DNA from: Typha latifolia
Lineage: Eukaryota > Streptophyta > Magnoliopsida > Poales > Typhaceae
Length of the DNA stretch: 64,000 bases
Assembly (NCBI GenBank): GCA_019914945.1
Contig: CM034101.1
Location: 13,403,188-13,467,187 of the forward strand
Direction: 5' to 3'
The position numbers and the translations under genes are program-made. Below, piece by piece: positions 36,401 through 47,281 of this stretch (position 1 is the stretch's first letter; every line of letters starts with the position of its first letter). Below the pieces are notes generated by a model. The model was not told the origin of the DNA, ran no database searches, and worked only from the letters and a program-made list of their open reading frames with translations.

Positions 36401-39102
36401 ATCAAATAGATGTTTGATAGATGAATGTTTTTTTTTTAAACTTGTGAAGACAGTCCTTCCTCTTGGAGAGGATCCACCAGCAATCACTTCATTATGTTTC
36501 AATCATAATGGAAAAATCTTAGCAGCCGCTGCAACAGATGGAATGATTCATATGTTTGGTATCCTTGATTATGGCTTTTGTATTTATCTAGGGCACTTAC
36601 AGATATTATTTAATAATTAATATGGTTAGCCTTATTTGCTGCTGCTTCTATTTGTTGCTTCTAACCTGTGCACATTTAGAGTTCTTATCTTGAAGTCTAA
36701 TTGCAAAGAATCATAATATCATGTCTAACGCACAATTGGCTTTCCTGGTCTAACAGTTCTGAAGTGTCCTCTGCATACTGATGACCTGCTAGAATGTCCA
36801 GTGGGTATGCCAAATGGGTACTGTTTGTTATTGCATGTTTCACTGTGTTGGTTGGCAAGTATGCTGCACATGATGATGTATGACTAATGCCTTGTTGAGC
36901 TGACTTTTGCGAAGCATGCCGTCGCATATAGTCATGTAGTTTGTGCCAACTGTTAGCATGTGCAGTGCTGCATCCCTGGAGCATTAGCATGCTCAATGCT
37001 TCACATGCTGACTTATGCTGTGCTGACCACCGCCTAGCATGCCCACGTACCACAAGTAAATATATGGGCTATGGCACAAAATATTGCAGATCTTGATAGA
37101 TGTCAGATGGTGCTTGAATTGCATAGGCAGAACTTATATCAAGATTGACCATGCTTATTAAATTTAAGTTTTCAAAAGATAAATTGTCACACTGTTTGTA
37201 TAATATGACATCATTATGGTTTTAATATTTGGTTTTTGGTTTTAACCCCTAGAAAAAATAAATATTTTATGTCGAAATAGAATGGTTTAGCCTATGTGGG
37301 GGGCTTTTGCAATTTAATTGCATTTGATTTTTCGATTTGTAATAATAGACTCTAATGTGGATCGCAAATGTAAATTATGCGCATTCTACTTTAACAAAAT
37401 GTGTATTGACTATAGGAACATATCCACTTAGTTTTATATGCTAAGTTGAAAAGCAAAATGCAATTAAATTGCAAAAGCCCCACCTATATTGTCCAAAATA
37501 AATGTCAAAACCAAAAATCTTGATAGTTTCGATCTTAACCAATTAATTTCAACTTTAGATTTATTAAACTTCGGCCGTTACTGTTCCTTATAGAGTGAAA
37601 CTTCAAACCACAATACTAAGGAAAATGGTTATTTAATTTGTTAACATGGGTTTTCTGACATTTATTTGATTAATTCTTGAACTAGTCAACTACTTTATGG
37701 TTAAAGTATTAATCAAGAACAATGAGCTGGACTCTTAACATAGGTGACTCAGACACTCTGGCAAGTTCATGGCAGCTATTTTGTTAGACAAGTCCATGTG
37801 AACAGGGAAACCTACAAGCTAATTGGATAATTCTCTGTTTTAATTCCTTCTGCCTGCATAATGTGTTATATAACACTACTGACCAACCTTGATACTTGGT
37901 TATAAACACTAGAAGGAAGTCATATATAATGGGAAGTCATATGTGATAGAATGTTTGAATGTTTTGCATTTGATTATTCAAGCATGATATCTTTTACTCT
38001 TCTGTCAATGTTCAAGCTACAGCACAAGCATAGTTTATGATACGATGTTTAAGAAGTTAAACAGTGTTCTTACTTATTAAGGGTTTCTTAACAAGCCAAA
38101 AGACATGTCTGCTGGCCTGCAAATCACGGGATGGCCTGCCCATGACTCAGCTGTAAGTTCAGTTCTATTTGGACCTGATGAGACTAGCATCTTCACTTTA
38201 GGATCTGATGGAAAGGCAAGTACTTATCCTTTTTCTTGCTCTAGTAGGCAAGTTCCATATTGAAATATTCTCGGAAACATTTAATGGTTTTCTGTGCTGT
38301 TAATTTTAAAAGACCTGCAAAATTCTGCTTTCTATTGTCAAAAATGTTGTACAATGTTGGCTTATCAACTCTTGCAATTATCTTATGCTTCATCTGTGCA
38401 GTAAATAAGCCGACTTATCTACTGTGGTTTAAAGAGTTATGTTAAATAGCACAATGGATTTGACAGGTCTATGTAATGTGAAGCATCTGATATAAGCTCC
38501 ATGTCTAATTGCCATCTAAAGTTTTTGTTTCCAGCCATGTAAGCTCTGGTATATTTACATCTTTCAGATATTTGAATGGAGCTTGCAAAACCAAGGCCAG
38601 ATTCTTTGGTCAAGAGACTGCAGTAGGTACTATTTGCACACTATGAACAATGTCAAATCTTCATTCCGAAAGAATTGCATGAGTTTTAGTCTCTAATCGA
38701 TAGTTGTAACAATTTTATACATTATACATTAAGCCACCAGAAATGATTGTCAATATTACCTCTTTCTCTTGATAGGTTTTGCTATCCGGAGAGCTTAAAT
38801 AAATGTAGGCATGAAATAGCACTGGATTCTAGTGGCAGGAGATTGTTGGTAACATCTGGTTTGGTCAGATCCCCCATATATCAGGTCTGCAAGAGTATCT
38901 TTTTCTTTCCATGTTCAGTATTGTTAAATGGTTGAGGCAACTCAAAAATATTCACATTTCTGCTTAGGTACAAGGACATATGAGTGGTCTGCGAACACTT
39001 GCCCACAGTGCTGCTATTACGAGTGTGGATTGGCATCCAACACTTTCTGTTTTTATAACTGGGTCAGCAGACCACTCAGTTCGAGTCACATCCATTCTTT
39101 GA
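30453..39102 (+). CDS. LisH/WD40 protein, WDR91 homologue
   Basis: Plant counterpart of WDR91, which in animals controls endosomal phosphatidylinositol 3-phosphate and early-to-late endosome conversion with WDR81 and Rab7; plant role uncharacterised to my knowledge. Coding exons: 30453-30843, 30923-31045, 31325-31466, 31842-32143, 33847-33905, 33997-34091, 34202-34304, 34402-34496, 34579-34641, 36280-36355, 36450-36558, 38103-38215, 38568-38626, 38776-38884, 38968-39102. Sum 1974 nt, 657 residues; phase closes at every junction. Residues about 5-35 form a LisH-like helix pair (EELVREFLIFRGFTSTLQAF). IPYLKNPSLDP and FSKEWFDALLLSFRNFLSEM follow, then a coiled coil (residues about 175-215), a Ser-rich linker, and WD repeats from about 340 to the end (GHTSPISRC, TADGGIKAWN, TGSADHSVRV). 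Introns include two U12-type and one GC-AG, listed separately. Confidence 0.9.
31046..31324 (+). other. U12-type AT-AC intron in the WDR91-like gene
   Basis: The intron begins ATATCCTCC and ends TTTCAC. Eight bases before the terminal AC lies TTCCTTAAT, an almost perfect minor-spliceosome branch site. Joined this way the frame gives NGTRIPALLKIS, the conserved family sequence. A U2-type reading (donor GTACTC four bases earlier) leaves no acceptor that restores the frame. Length 279 nt. Confidence 0.85.
32144..33846 (+). other. 1.7-kb intron of the WDR91-like gene
   Basis: Contains a GC-richer block at about 32650-32960 that differs from the surrounding intron and may be an inserted repeat, and (TA)n at 33019-33044. 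No gene or terminal repeats were established. Confidence 0.55.
33019..33044. repeat. (TA)n microsatellite
   Basis: Thirteen TA dinucleotides in an intron of the WDR91-like gene. Confidence 0.9.
34642..36279 (+). other. 1.6-kb intron of the WDR91-like gene
   Basis: Donor CG|GTAAAC, acceptor TTTTAG. The CT-rich portion at 35050-35420 gives long but compositionally biased open frames; no homology to any protein was recognised. Confidence 0.6.
36559..38102 (+). other. U12-type GT-AG intron in the WDR91-like gene
   Basis: The donor GTATCCTTG matches the U12 donor consensus GTATCCTT exactly. Upstream of the acceptor lies TTTCTTAAC, one base from the U12 branch site, 10 bases before the AG-ending AAGCCAAAAG. 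Splicing here gives HMFDMSAGLQITGWPAHD, the conserved WDR91 sequence. A terminal-inverted-repeat element sits inside this intron. Confidence 0.82.
37231..37519. mobile_element. MITE-like inverted-repeat element
   Basis: Two arms face each other across roughly 130 bases. The ends are GGTTTTTGGTTTTAAC at 37231 and GTCAAAACCAAAAATC ending at 37519. Deeper in, GCTTTTGCAATTTAATTGCA (from 37303) is matched by its exact reverse complement ending at about 37478. The whole 290-bp unit could fold into a long hairpin, the hallmark of a miniature inverted-repeat transposable element. No clear target-site duplication was seen and no transposase is encoded. Confidence 0.68.
38216..38567 (+). other. GC-AG intron in the WDR91-like gene
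   Basis: The exon ends GGAAAG and the intron starts GCAAGT, the strong consensus for GC-AG introns. The acceptor is TTTCAG. Joining gives SDGKIFEWSLQNQG in phase 0. The nearest GT (four bases on) would shift the frame. Confidence 0.8.
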
Positions 39103-40600
39103 TGGTCTTCTCCTCTAAGTTGCATCTGGTTATTACTTGCTCGAGGTGCCAAGAAAATCTTAAATCATTCACAAGAAAATATCCTGCTTAGTTTGCTTGT
39201 TTTACTGCGGGAAGATTTCCTGATGGTAGTTGCAAGTGACCAATGATCCTTGTAAACTCTGAGTTGTCATTGTTTCTTTGATCGGCGGGCAGAGGGAACC
39301 GTCTACAACATCAATATCCTTTTTGCCAAGACAGGTCAAACTTATCTGGTACCAGGTTTTCCATATAATCTTGTGGTTTTTGTATGAGTTTGGTTGTTGA
39401 CCTGATTAAAGTCTGACATGTTGTACATACAGATCTGAAAGATGGAACTGCTGCTCGACAAACTTCCATGCTGTATAGGTGATGAAAGCTCCTACAGAAT
39501 TTCCCATTTGGTAACCTGTAGAAACCTTAATGTTTTAGTTAGCAAGCATCTCATAATTTCTTCTCTTACATGTTCTTTGGTTTGGTTGTGGCTCTAGTAA
39601 CTATGCTAATGGGGCTGGGTGTTTAACAGACCTATTTTGTTTTCTATAATTAGACTTTGTTGGGTTACGAGAAGTTTAACAGACCAACTTTTTTATTTGA
39701 TCACCTACATTAGCATTCTTTTAATTTATTGCTTCTTCTCAGTTCAACGTCGAGCCTTGTGGGTTTGTTAGGCAGATCTAAATTGTAACATTACTTCGTC
39801 AAGAAAATATGGGAAGCTTTTAGATTTGTCGGGGGTTTATTTAGTATTCTAACTGTATATTCTCCTCTAATGAAACCAATAATGTTTTTTCCTCTTAGTA
39901 CTAATTAATGGGAGAAGGAAACAATGTGGTCAGCCAAGGATAAGTCAACTGATTTTGGATCTCTTTCAGAACTGTTCACTTTTAATACAACGGGGATCAC
40001 TTTTTCTCTCTTTAAGCTATTGGAGTATGTCTATGTAATATTTCATAGATCAACAGTCGAATAGCAAATATATGCTATTTTGCTTTTCACACTCAAAATG
40101 CCAAGTTGGTAGGGATGGTTATAACTTGTCTTTGATTAAACAACCAGCAAAAGAATCTTTATAGCTGATCCCCTACTGCTCTCATTAGGTATGTTCAAGA
40201 AAATAAAATGGAAGGCTATTACTATAACCAAGTGGTTGGGTTGTATCAGCTCGCGGTGAGTTTAATTTTTCCGTGAATATTAGAGTTGATATTTAGTGAA
40301 CTTTTATTGGATCGCTATATAGTATTGTGATCTTTTTTTTTAGAAGGGTTGATATTTGGCAAAGGTAGCAGCTAACCCCTTAGCCTTAATTTGCTTACAT
40401 GTTTATGATCTGAAGAAAATAAAAATTGAATCAACACAAACACGCAATATAGAAGAAACAATATATGTTTTACTGTAATAATTGATACTCATCTTTTTAG
40501 AAATACTTGATTCTTCTCTTTCAGTATATTCGCTGAAAAACTTACTTCTGATAAGGTGATACAAAACTTTCTCTATGAACTAAACTTCTCATCAGTTGTT
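39103..40600. other. 3' flank of the WDR91-like gene, no gene recognised
   Basis: Probably includes the 3' untranslated region. Several splice-like signals occur (for example an acceptor before 40190) but no protein family could be identified. The upstream region of the first NLR begins near the (AT)n at 40639. Confidence 0.5.
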
Positions 40601-40634
40601 ACGAATCTATGTTAGTTTTTCACCCTCTTTCTAT

Positions 40635-40638
<4 letters not shown>

Positions 40639-40685
<47 letters not shown>
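40639..40685. repeat. (AT)n microsatellite upstream of NLR 1
   Basis: About 23 AT dinucleotides 235-280 bases before the start codon of the first NB-LRR gene. Confidence 0.92.
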
Positions 40686-40687
<2 letters not shown>

Positions 40688-40918
40688 GAGGATGTTTTTG
40701 CAATTTTCTGAAAAGAACGGATCCTATTTGCAAATAAGATTTAAAAGAAAAAAAAATGTGGCAACTGAGTTCCCTGTCTCAGCCCAATCCGGTACTCGGT
40801 CATTTCCTCCAATCACCCCGAAGAAACTAAAGTTCATCACCAGTCTCTTCGTCTCCTTCCCAGTTCGACCATTATCTTTCTTCAGTTCTTCTCCTCCTCC
40901 CCCTCCAATTCAACCTCC

Positions 40919-43025
40919 ATGGCCAACCAAGAAAGAGGGAACCTCTACAACAACGTGAAAAACGCCCTAGAATCCTTCATCTTTACAAGCACGAAGCTCT
41001 CCAAACCAATCCTCCAAACCTTCGGGCCACTCTCCGTTCCGATTACCATCGACGAAGACGACCTCAAGAATCTCAGATCCAAGCACAATCGGATCCGCGC
41101 CACTCTAAAAGGCGCGGAAACCTTGGCCGTCACCGACGAATCCGTCAAGCTCTGGCTGCGTGAGCTCCGCGATATCGAGCTCAGCGTCGAGGACATATTG
41201 GAGGAAATTGAATTCGAGTCTCTTCGCGCCAACCAGCTCGAGAATTTCAAGGCGGAACTACTCTTGGGAACTGACGGGAAGCGGAAGCGCGAGGCCAGAT
41301 CATTGTTCCTCCCTTCTCCCTTGAGTGACTTAAACCGTAAGATAAAAAATATTAGGGAAAGGTATCATGAGCTCGCATTCGATCGCAATGCGCTTCGATT
41401 GAGAAAGGGAGATGGGAAAAGGTTAGTCGATGTTAAACCGCGGACTCCTAGTAGCTCTCTTGCAACTGGAGATTGTCATGGTAGGGAGGAGGATTTGCGC
41501 AAAGTTCTCGAATTGGTATTTTCTGATTCTCGCAATGGTCGCAGTTACGGTGTCATCACCGTAGTCGGCATCGCTGGTGTGGGGAAGACTACCCTTGTCC
41601 AGTATGTGTGCAATGATGAGAGAGTCAGGTCTCACTTCCATCACCCCCCCAATTTGGATCTGGGCCTCTCAAGATTTTAATGTGGTTGACATGACAAGAA
41701 CGATGATACAAGCGTGTGGTGGAGACGCCCGAGAGGTAACTGAATTGAGCTTATTGCAAGAGAATCTTGTACGTCTTCTATCAGGGAAGAAGTTCTTGCT
41801 TATTCTTGATGAAGTCTGGAGTGTGGATAAGGAGAGTTGGGAAAGATTGCAGGCACCTTTCAATTGCGCAGGTAATGGAAGTAAAGTAATAGTGACTAGT
41901 CAGAATTTGAAGGTTGCTAAAATCATGGGGTCTGGTTGTGGATATCATTTAAGCTGCTTGTCGGATGAGAGCTGTTGGTTGATCTGCCAAAAACAAGCAT
42001 TTGATGGTCAAAATCGAGACGCACTTGCTGTTTTGGAGCTGATAGGTAAAGAGATTGCCAAGAAGTGCAAAGGTGTGCCATTAGCAGCAAAGGCGGCCGG
42101 AGGCCTTCTCCGCTCATCAATTGATGAAGAACATTGGAACGATGTCTTACAGAGTGACTTATGGACAAATGATGAGGTAGTGAATGAGGTTATGGCAGCT
42201 CTCAGGCTTAGTTATGATCATCTTCCATTTTACTTGAAGCGATGCTTTGCATACTGCTCTTTGTTTCCCAAGGACCACATATTCGAGAAAGAGCAACTGG
42301 TTCGGTTATGGATGGGGCAAGGCTTTTTGGAACCTAATGAAAGATTGAAGCCTGGAGATATTGGTGAAAACTATTTCAATGAGTTGGTAGAAAGGTGCTT
42401 GTTTCAACAAAATGACCAGAGCGAAGGAAGGTATGTGATGCATGATCTTTTTCATGAGCTAGCTGAATCTATTGCAGGAAACGAATGTTTCAGAACAGAG
42501 GATTATGGACTATGCAATATACATGAGGAGGCTAGGCATTCATCTTTGGTTCCATCGCATTCAGAGATTGAGCAAACGATAGGGTGTGATTCCTTTGATG
42601 GTGGAGCTCTACGCACATTCTTATTCATTGGAAGGTTGAATCATGGCCTCTTCTATGTTAAGATTCCTGATATTCTTTTTACAGTTTTAAAATGCTTGAG
42701 GGCGCTTGATTTAAGTAACACCAGCATCGAGGAGCTGCCAAGCTCGATTGGGAACTTGATACACCTGCGATATCTTTCTCTGGTGAACACCAAACTCAGG
42801 AGGTTGCCAGAATCGATATGCTGCCTTGTCAACCTGCAGTGTCTGAACCTGAAGAACTGTAACAAACTTATTGAGTTGCCTCAAGGAATAAAGCTCCTCA
42901 AATTACGGCATCTTGAACTGCCACAGCAAGAGTATAAAGATATCTGTATGTCATATGGGATTGGAGAATTAACTGATCTCCAAACATTTCCTACATTTGA
43001 TGTTGGAAGTGGCATTGCTAGTTGA
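40919..43025 (+). pseudogene. CC-NB-ARC gene, frameshifted and LRR-truncated (NLR 1)
   Basis: CNL-type intracellular immune receptor remnant. From ATG at 40919: Rx-like coiled coil (about residues 20-170, with VKLWLRELRDIELSVEDILE), P-loop GIAGVGKTT near residue 217. The frame then breaks: a run of seven C at 41644-41650 carries one base too many, ending frame 1 at 41680 as LGLSRF. The next frame carries on directly with RNBS-A IWIWASQDFNV, kinase-2 KKFLLILDEVW, RNBS-B GSKVIVTSQN (the usual TTR/TSR arginine replaced), GLPL motif CKGVPLAAKAAGG, RNBS-D LKRCFAYCSLFPKD and MHD motif YVMHDLFHELA. About four LRRs follow, then the chain ends at 43025 just after TFPTFDVGSG, where its sister continues for another 300 residues. 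The homopolymer break could be a sequencing or assembly error; the LRR loss cannot. A relic of the last exon lies at 43929. Confidence 0.85.
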
Positions 43026-43825
43026 TGGAGATCGAGTGTTCGATCGTGATCGAGACAGCCTCCACACTTACATGAAACACCCAAGCCTTTGGATGTGTGG
43101 TGACACAAATTTGATATGGAGCGGAGGCGACTATTTGATTTATGTTGATTATCTTGGTCCTTCTAGGGTCCGAGTTTCATTTTTATGTGAACTAGTTATG
43201 GTGCAAGATAACAAGCGCATCCATAGATGTTATTTCTAAAATTTATAGATGTTTATGTACAATAGTAGAATATTTTGAGATACTATCCATATAATGTTAT
43301 AGCCATTTTTTTTTTTTACGATGCATATATTTTTTCGTAATCCAGATGTATGTATATGTTGAATATGTATTCTTGGACTCCATAATTATTGTGCTGGAAT
43401 CTATAGATAAATCAATGATGTATTTACGTATTCCATACAAGTATTTTCTGAATCAGAAAATGTCTTTATGAAACCCATAGTTATTGTGTTTGAATACATA
43501 AATGTTATTTCTAATAATCCATAAAAGTTTGTGGACAATAGCAGAGTATTTCGACAAATAATATGTATAATGTAGTAGCTAGTTTGCTTACTATCTGTAC
43601 TTGTTGGAAAACAATGCTGGAAAAAGTCATGTATTTACTATCTGTACAATGCTGTAGTTCCAGAACTATACTTTCCTGAATCTTCTTAACATAAACTGAG
43701 GCATTTAGTTTCTGAGATAGTTTAGGAGCAGATACAAATGATGATAAGACTCCTGATAGCACTTAAGTTGGCATTCGAATTCCTAACCGATCCAAGAATG
43801 CTATAGATGTACTTGCAGTAAGTTT

Positions 43826-43962
43826 ATGTTGGTTCTTTTTAAAGCTTTTCCCCCTTTTCAGTTATATGGGCTAATCTCTGTTTCATGTACAGTGGGATAA
43901 ATATTATTATTTTCTGTCTGTTGTCTAGGTAAGCAGAAAATTAGTCAGGCAAATGCTACGAG
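43826..43962 (+). repeat. Duplicated NLR 3' segment, copy 1
   Basis: Matches 51012-51153 block by block: GGTTCTTTTTAAA, CATGTACAGTGGGATAAAT, then GTAAGCAGAAAATTAGTCAG and AAATGCTACGAGG. In the second copy it contains the final NLR exon. Here the same exon relic begins at 43929, but the stop codon is replaced (CAA for TAA). Its presence 0.9 kb after the truncated LRR shows that NLR 1 once had the same 3' end and lost the part between. Confidence 0.78.
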
Positions 43963-43972
43963 GTGAATTTCC

Positions 43973-44520
43973 ATGCCCATCCCCATCAGCGAATCGAGTT
44001 CCTTCCCCTCCATGCTCATCCTTCCCAAGGCTCTCGACCAAGCAGCCTCTCGCTACAACTCTCTCGAGGACACCTTGGCTCGCGCAAATGCATGCCTCCA
44101 CTCTTCTCAGGCCTCAAATGTACCCATCGTCTTCATGAACATTCAAACCGAGGCTCAGCTCATGACCAAGGTGATTACCTTTAACTTGGGAATTTCTAAC
44201 TACGAGTTAGAAATTTGGTCCTCACGATTGGGAGCCTGGGACTTCGGTAGGTATCGGCGGGACGGCGTCTGCGACGGTTAACTCCGAAGGCAGTTCGACT
44301 TTTAGTACACCGCTACGGCCGGAGAAATGCCTGTGGAGGTTAGGCTTCAAGAAGGCTGCAGTAAGCTGGGTTTTGCGATTTTTAGCACCGAAGAGGTTCC
44401 TCCTCTGCGTAGTAGATATTTAAACACTCTTTCTTGTTATCTATGTGTGACGGGCTGTTGTGAAATTCTCCCTTGGGTGGAGGTCAGCGGAAGCAAATCC
44501 CCAATCATCCACACAATAAT
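43973..44520 (+). pseudogene. Decayed fragment of an uncharacterised plant gene
   Basis: Beginning at ATG 43973 the frame encodes ILPKALDQAASRYNSLEDTL, then SSQASNVPIVFMN and QTEAQLMTK, ending at a GTGATT donor-like site. Further on, GGTASATV appears at about 44247 after a TAG acceptor-like site, and EMPVEVRLQEG and KLGFAI at about 44330-44385, in frames that do not join. These motifs occur in this order in a family of uncharacterised plant proteins that I recall only by sequence (no reliable name). The central part of the family is missing and phases clash, so this is read as a truncated copy. It follows directly after the relic NLR exon. Confidence 0.5.
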
Positions 44521-44539
44521 CTAATGAATAGAAATGGAC

Positions 44540-46870
44540 ATAGCAATCCAATTGGAAAAATCACAAAATTATGAAGCTAATGATAAAGAAATAGTAATCA
44601 AATACTCTAACCGCGACTATAAGTAATTACAGCGAATAAAAAGAGAAACAAAATTTACGTGGTTCGATGATATGCCTATGCCCTGCATCTATGGGTGGTG
44701 CAAAGCTTCAGTCCACTTAATCAAATCCAAGTATAAATGGTTTTTCTAACTCTAATCTCTCTCGATATAATGGTAGTTGTATCTCTTAGATTTTTTCTTG
44801 CATAATAAACATAAAACCACAACTTAATTATTTATAGGGGTGACTTGATAGAGAAGAAAAATCTCGAGGTGTTCGAATGCTCCTAGACGCGTTCAAACGC
44901 CCCGCAACGCCAATCTAGAACTACACAAAAAGATGTTTAAATGCCTCCAGGACTCATTCGAATGCCTTCAGTATGCAATTCTTCTTGGGCCGACACATGG
45001 AGCTTGGAACGCTACTTCTGTTGTAGGTCCGTTTGGATGGATCTAGCCTTGTTCAATAGATAACTTGATCTGAGCTAATTTTCAATCATTCTTCACCTTG
45101 GCGAGAACATAAAGACTTCAAACAAATTCCTCTCCAATGCAAAATGACTAAAACCTCTCAAAATGCACAGCTTGCAAATTTGCATCCTAAGACACCAAAT
45201 CCAAAAGGATCAAATACGTGACATTGATCAAATCTAAATAATGTTGGAACTTGACTTTTGTCACTACTTTCATCAACATATCTGTAGTTCTAGTCTTGCA
45301 AAGAGAAATATCTCTTCTTCCAAAATTTCTCTCACAAAGTAAAATCGAACATCAATGTGCTTCGTTCTAGTGTTATGAACTTAGTTCTTCACTAAACAAA
45401 TGCACTTTGACTATCACAATGTACCTCCACCTATCTTGATATACACCCAAGTCATCCGTCAAGTTAATTAACAAAATAATCTCCTTTATAGCCTCTGTAA
45501 TTGCCATATACTCAGCCTCTGTGGTAGATAGAGCAATCGTCTACTGTAAAGTAGACCATTAACACACCGGCTCTCTAACAAGCATGAATATATATTCAAT
45601 AGTAGATTTGCGCTTGTCTAAATCACTTGTATAGTTTGAATCCACATATATAGTAAGATATAGACCAAGTCTATCATCTTTTGTAAATTTCAGTCCTCTC
45701 GAGGTACCATGAATGTATCCCAAAATTCATCTCACTGCCTGCCAATGCTCCTTCCTTGGAGCATGCATATATCTGCTAACTATACTGATAGCTTATGAGA
45801 TGTCCGTCCTAGTGCACACCATTATGTACATGGGACTTCCAATTGCGCTTGCATATGGTACCTTGGACATAAAATCTTTCTCGACATCCGTACTTGGTGA
45901 CATAGCTGCACCAAGTCTAAAATGAGGTGCCAATAGTATGACAACTGATTTTGTCTTACTATCAATGCCAAACCTCTATAATACTTTCTTCATATTATTC
46001 TTGTGTCAAACATACTGCTCGTTTTCTTCTATCACTTATGATTTCTATGTTAAGTATCTTCTTAGCCTCTCCTAGATCATCAATTTCAAATTCTTTATGC
46101 AATTAAAGCTTCAATTTATCAATCTACACTTTGCTCTTAGATACTATCAGCATGTCATCTACATATAAGAGTAAAGATAAATGGTCCATCTTGAAGCTTT
46201 TTAAAACAGACACAATAATCATATTGACTTCTCTTATACTTCTGCTTCCATATAAACTGATCAAACTATTTATACTAATGCCTTGGAGAGTGCTTCAGGC
46301 CATAGAGAGATTTCTTTAATTTACAAACTATATTCTCTTTCCTACTGACTTTGAATCCTTCTGGCTAGGACATGTAAATTTTCTCCTCCTAATTGCTATG
46401 CAAAAATGCAGTCTTTATATCTATCAGAGTTAGCTTTTGATCAAATTGTGCTACCAAAGCTAGTAAAATATAAATAAATGAATGTTTCACAACTGCAGAA
46501 AATAATTTATTATAATCAATCCTCTCCTTCTGGGCGTAACCTTTTGCCACCAATCTAGCTTTGTATATGATGTCGCCTTTCAATTGAGGATGTTTCTTCT
46601 TGGCGTATACCCATTTGCATCCAATTGCTTTTTTTCATTGAGAAAGTTGCACCAAGTCTCATGTCTATTCTTATCAAGAGATCTCATTTTATTATTCATT
46701 GCCACTTTTCAAACTACACTTTTGGTGTTCTTTATGGTTTCTTTAAAGATAGTAGAAGAATTTTTATCAACCACCGGAAGCGCATAAGTTAGCATATCTA
46801 AATAGCGTGTTGGCCATTTAATCTCTCTTCTCGGCCTTATAATTAGTCTCTCATTTGTCTCAGGACTCCA
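44540..46870 (-). mobile_element. Degenerate Ty1/Copia retrotransposon
   Basis: On the minus strand, from high to low coordinates, the order is that of Copia pol. First comes the reverse-transcriptase start (KARLVAKGYAQKERIDYN, DIKTAFLH at 46583-46389), then a stop-riddled SLYG-type stretch (about 46330), the catalytic LYVDDMLIV (about 46165-46138), MYIMVCTRTDISYAISIVSR (about 45830) and RNase H TEAEYMAI (about 45510). Several stop codons and frameshifts interrupt it. No gag or integrase could be read, and LTR borders were not resolved; sequence at 44540-45240 may be LTR or untranslated. It separates the two NLR genes. Confidence 0.82.
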
Positions 46871-47106
46871 ATGTTACACCCTTTTACAAATTTAGTTCTT
46901 CTTTTTCTTCTTCATTGACCTCCTATGAAGAGGTCTTCACGACGGCTAGGAGTTTAATTAACTAGCAACTTTCTATCTTTTTTCTTTTGCCTTTTATTTA
47001 AGGGAATGCTTATGAAAAAAAAAATGGGAATAGCCCATCCCAAACTCGGTCCGGCCGAGGCACTCACAGGCAACCCCTACTGTGGCCCGTGATCCAGATT
47101 TACTCG

Positions 47107-47109
<3 letters not shown>

Positions 47110-47148
<39 letters not shown>
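47110..47148. repeat. (TA)n microsatellite upstream of NLR 2
   Basis: About nineteen TA dinucleotides ending 134 bases before the second NB-LRR start codon. Confidence 0.92.
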
Positions 47149-47149
<1 letters not shown>

Positions 47150-47281
47150 CAAGTGTTGAATTCTCTTCACCCAAAATAATAATAAAATAAATAAATCAAT
47201 CAAAAGGTACGAAGCGTAGAGAAGAATCTCCTCCTCTCTTTCTCCGCTACCCTGTCGTTCTGGTTTGAAGGTAAAAAGGAG

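Noticed and set aside
36697..37053. 118-codon minus-strand frame
   Set aside because: Lies within the U12 intron, low similarity to anything known, built from repeated GCATG-like phrases.
40639..47148. (AT)n tracts before both NLR genes as a shared duplicated promoter
   Set aside because: Similar AT tracts occur at several other places in the window and flanking sequence does not obviously match.
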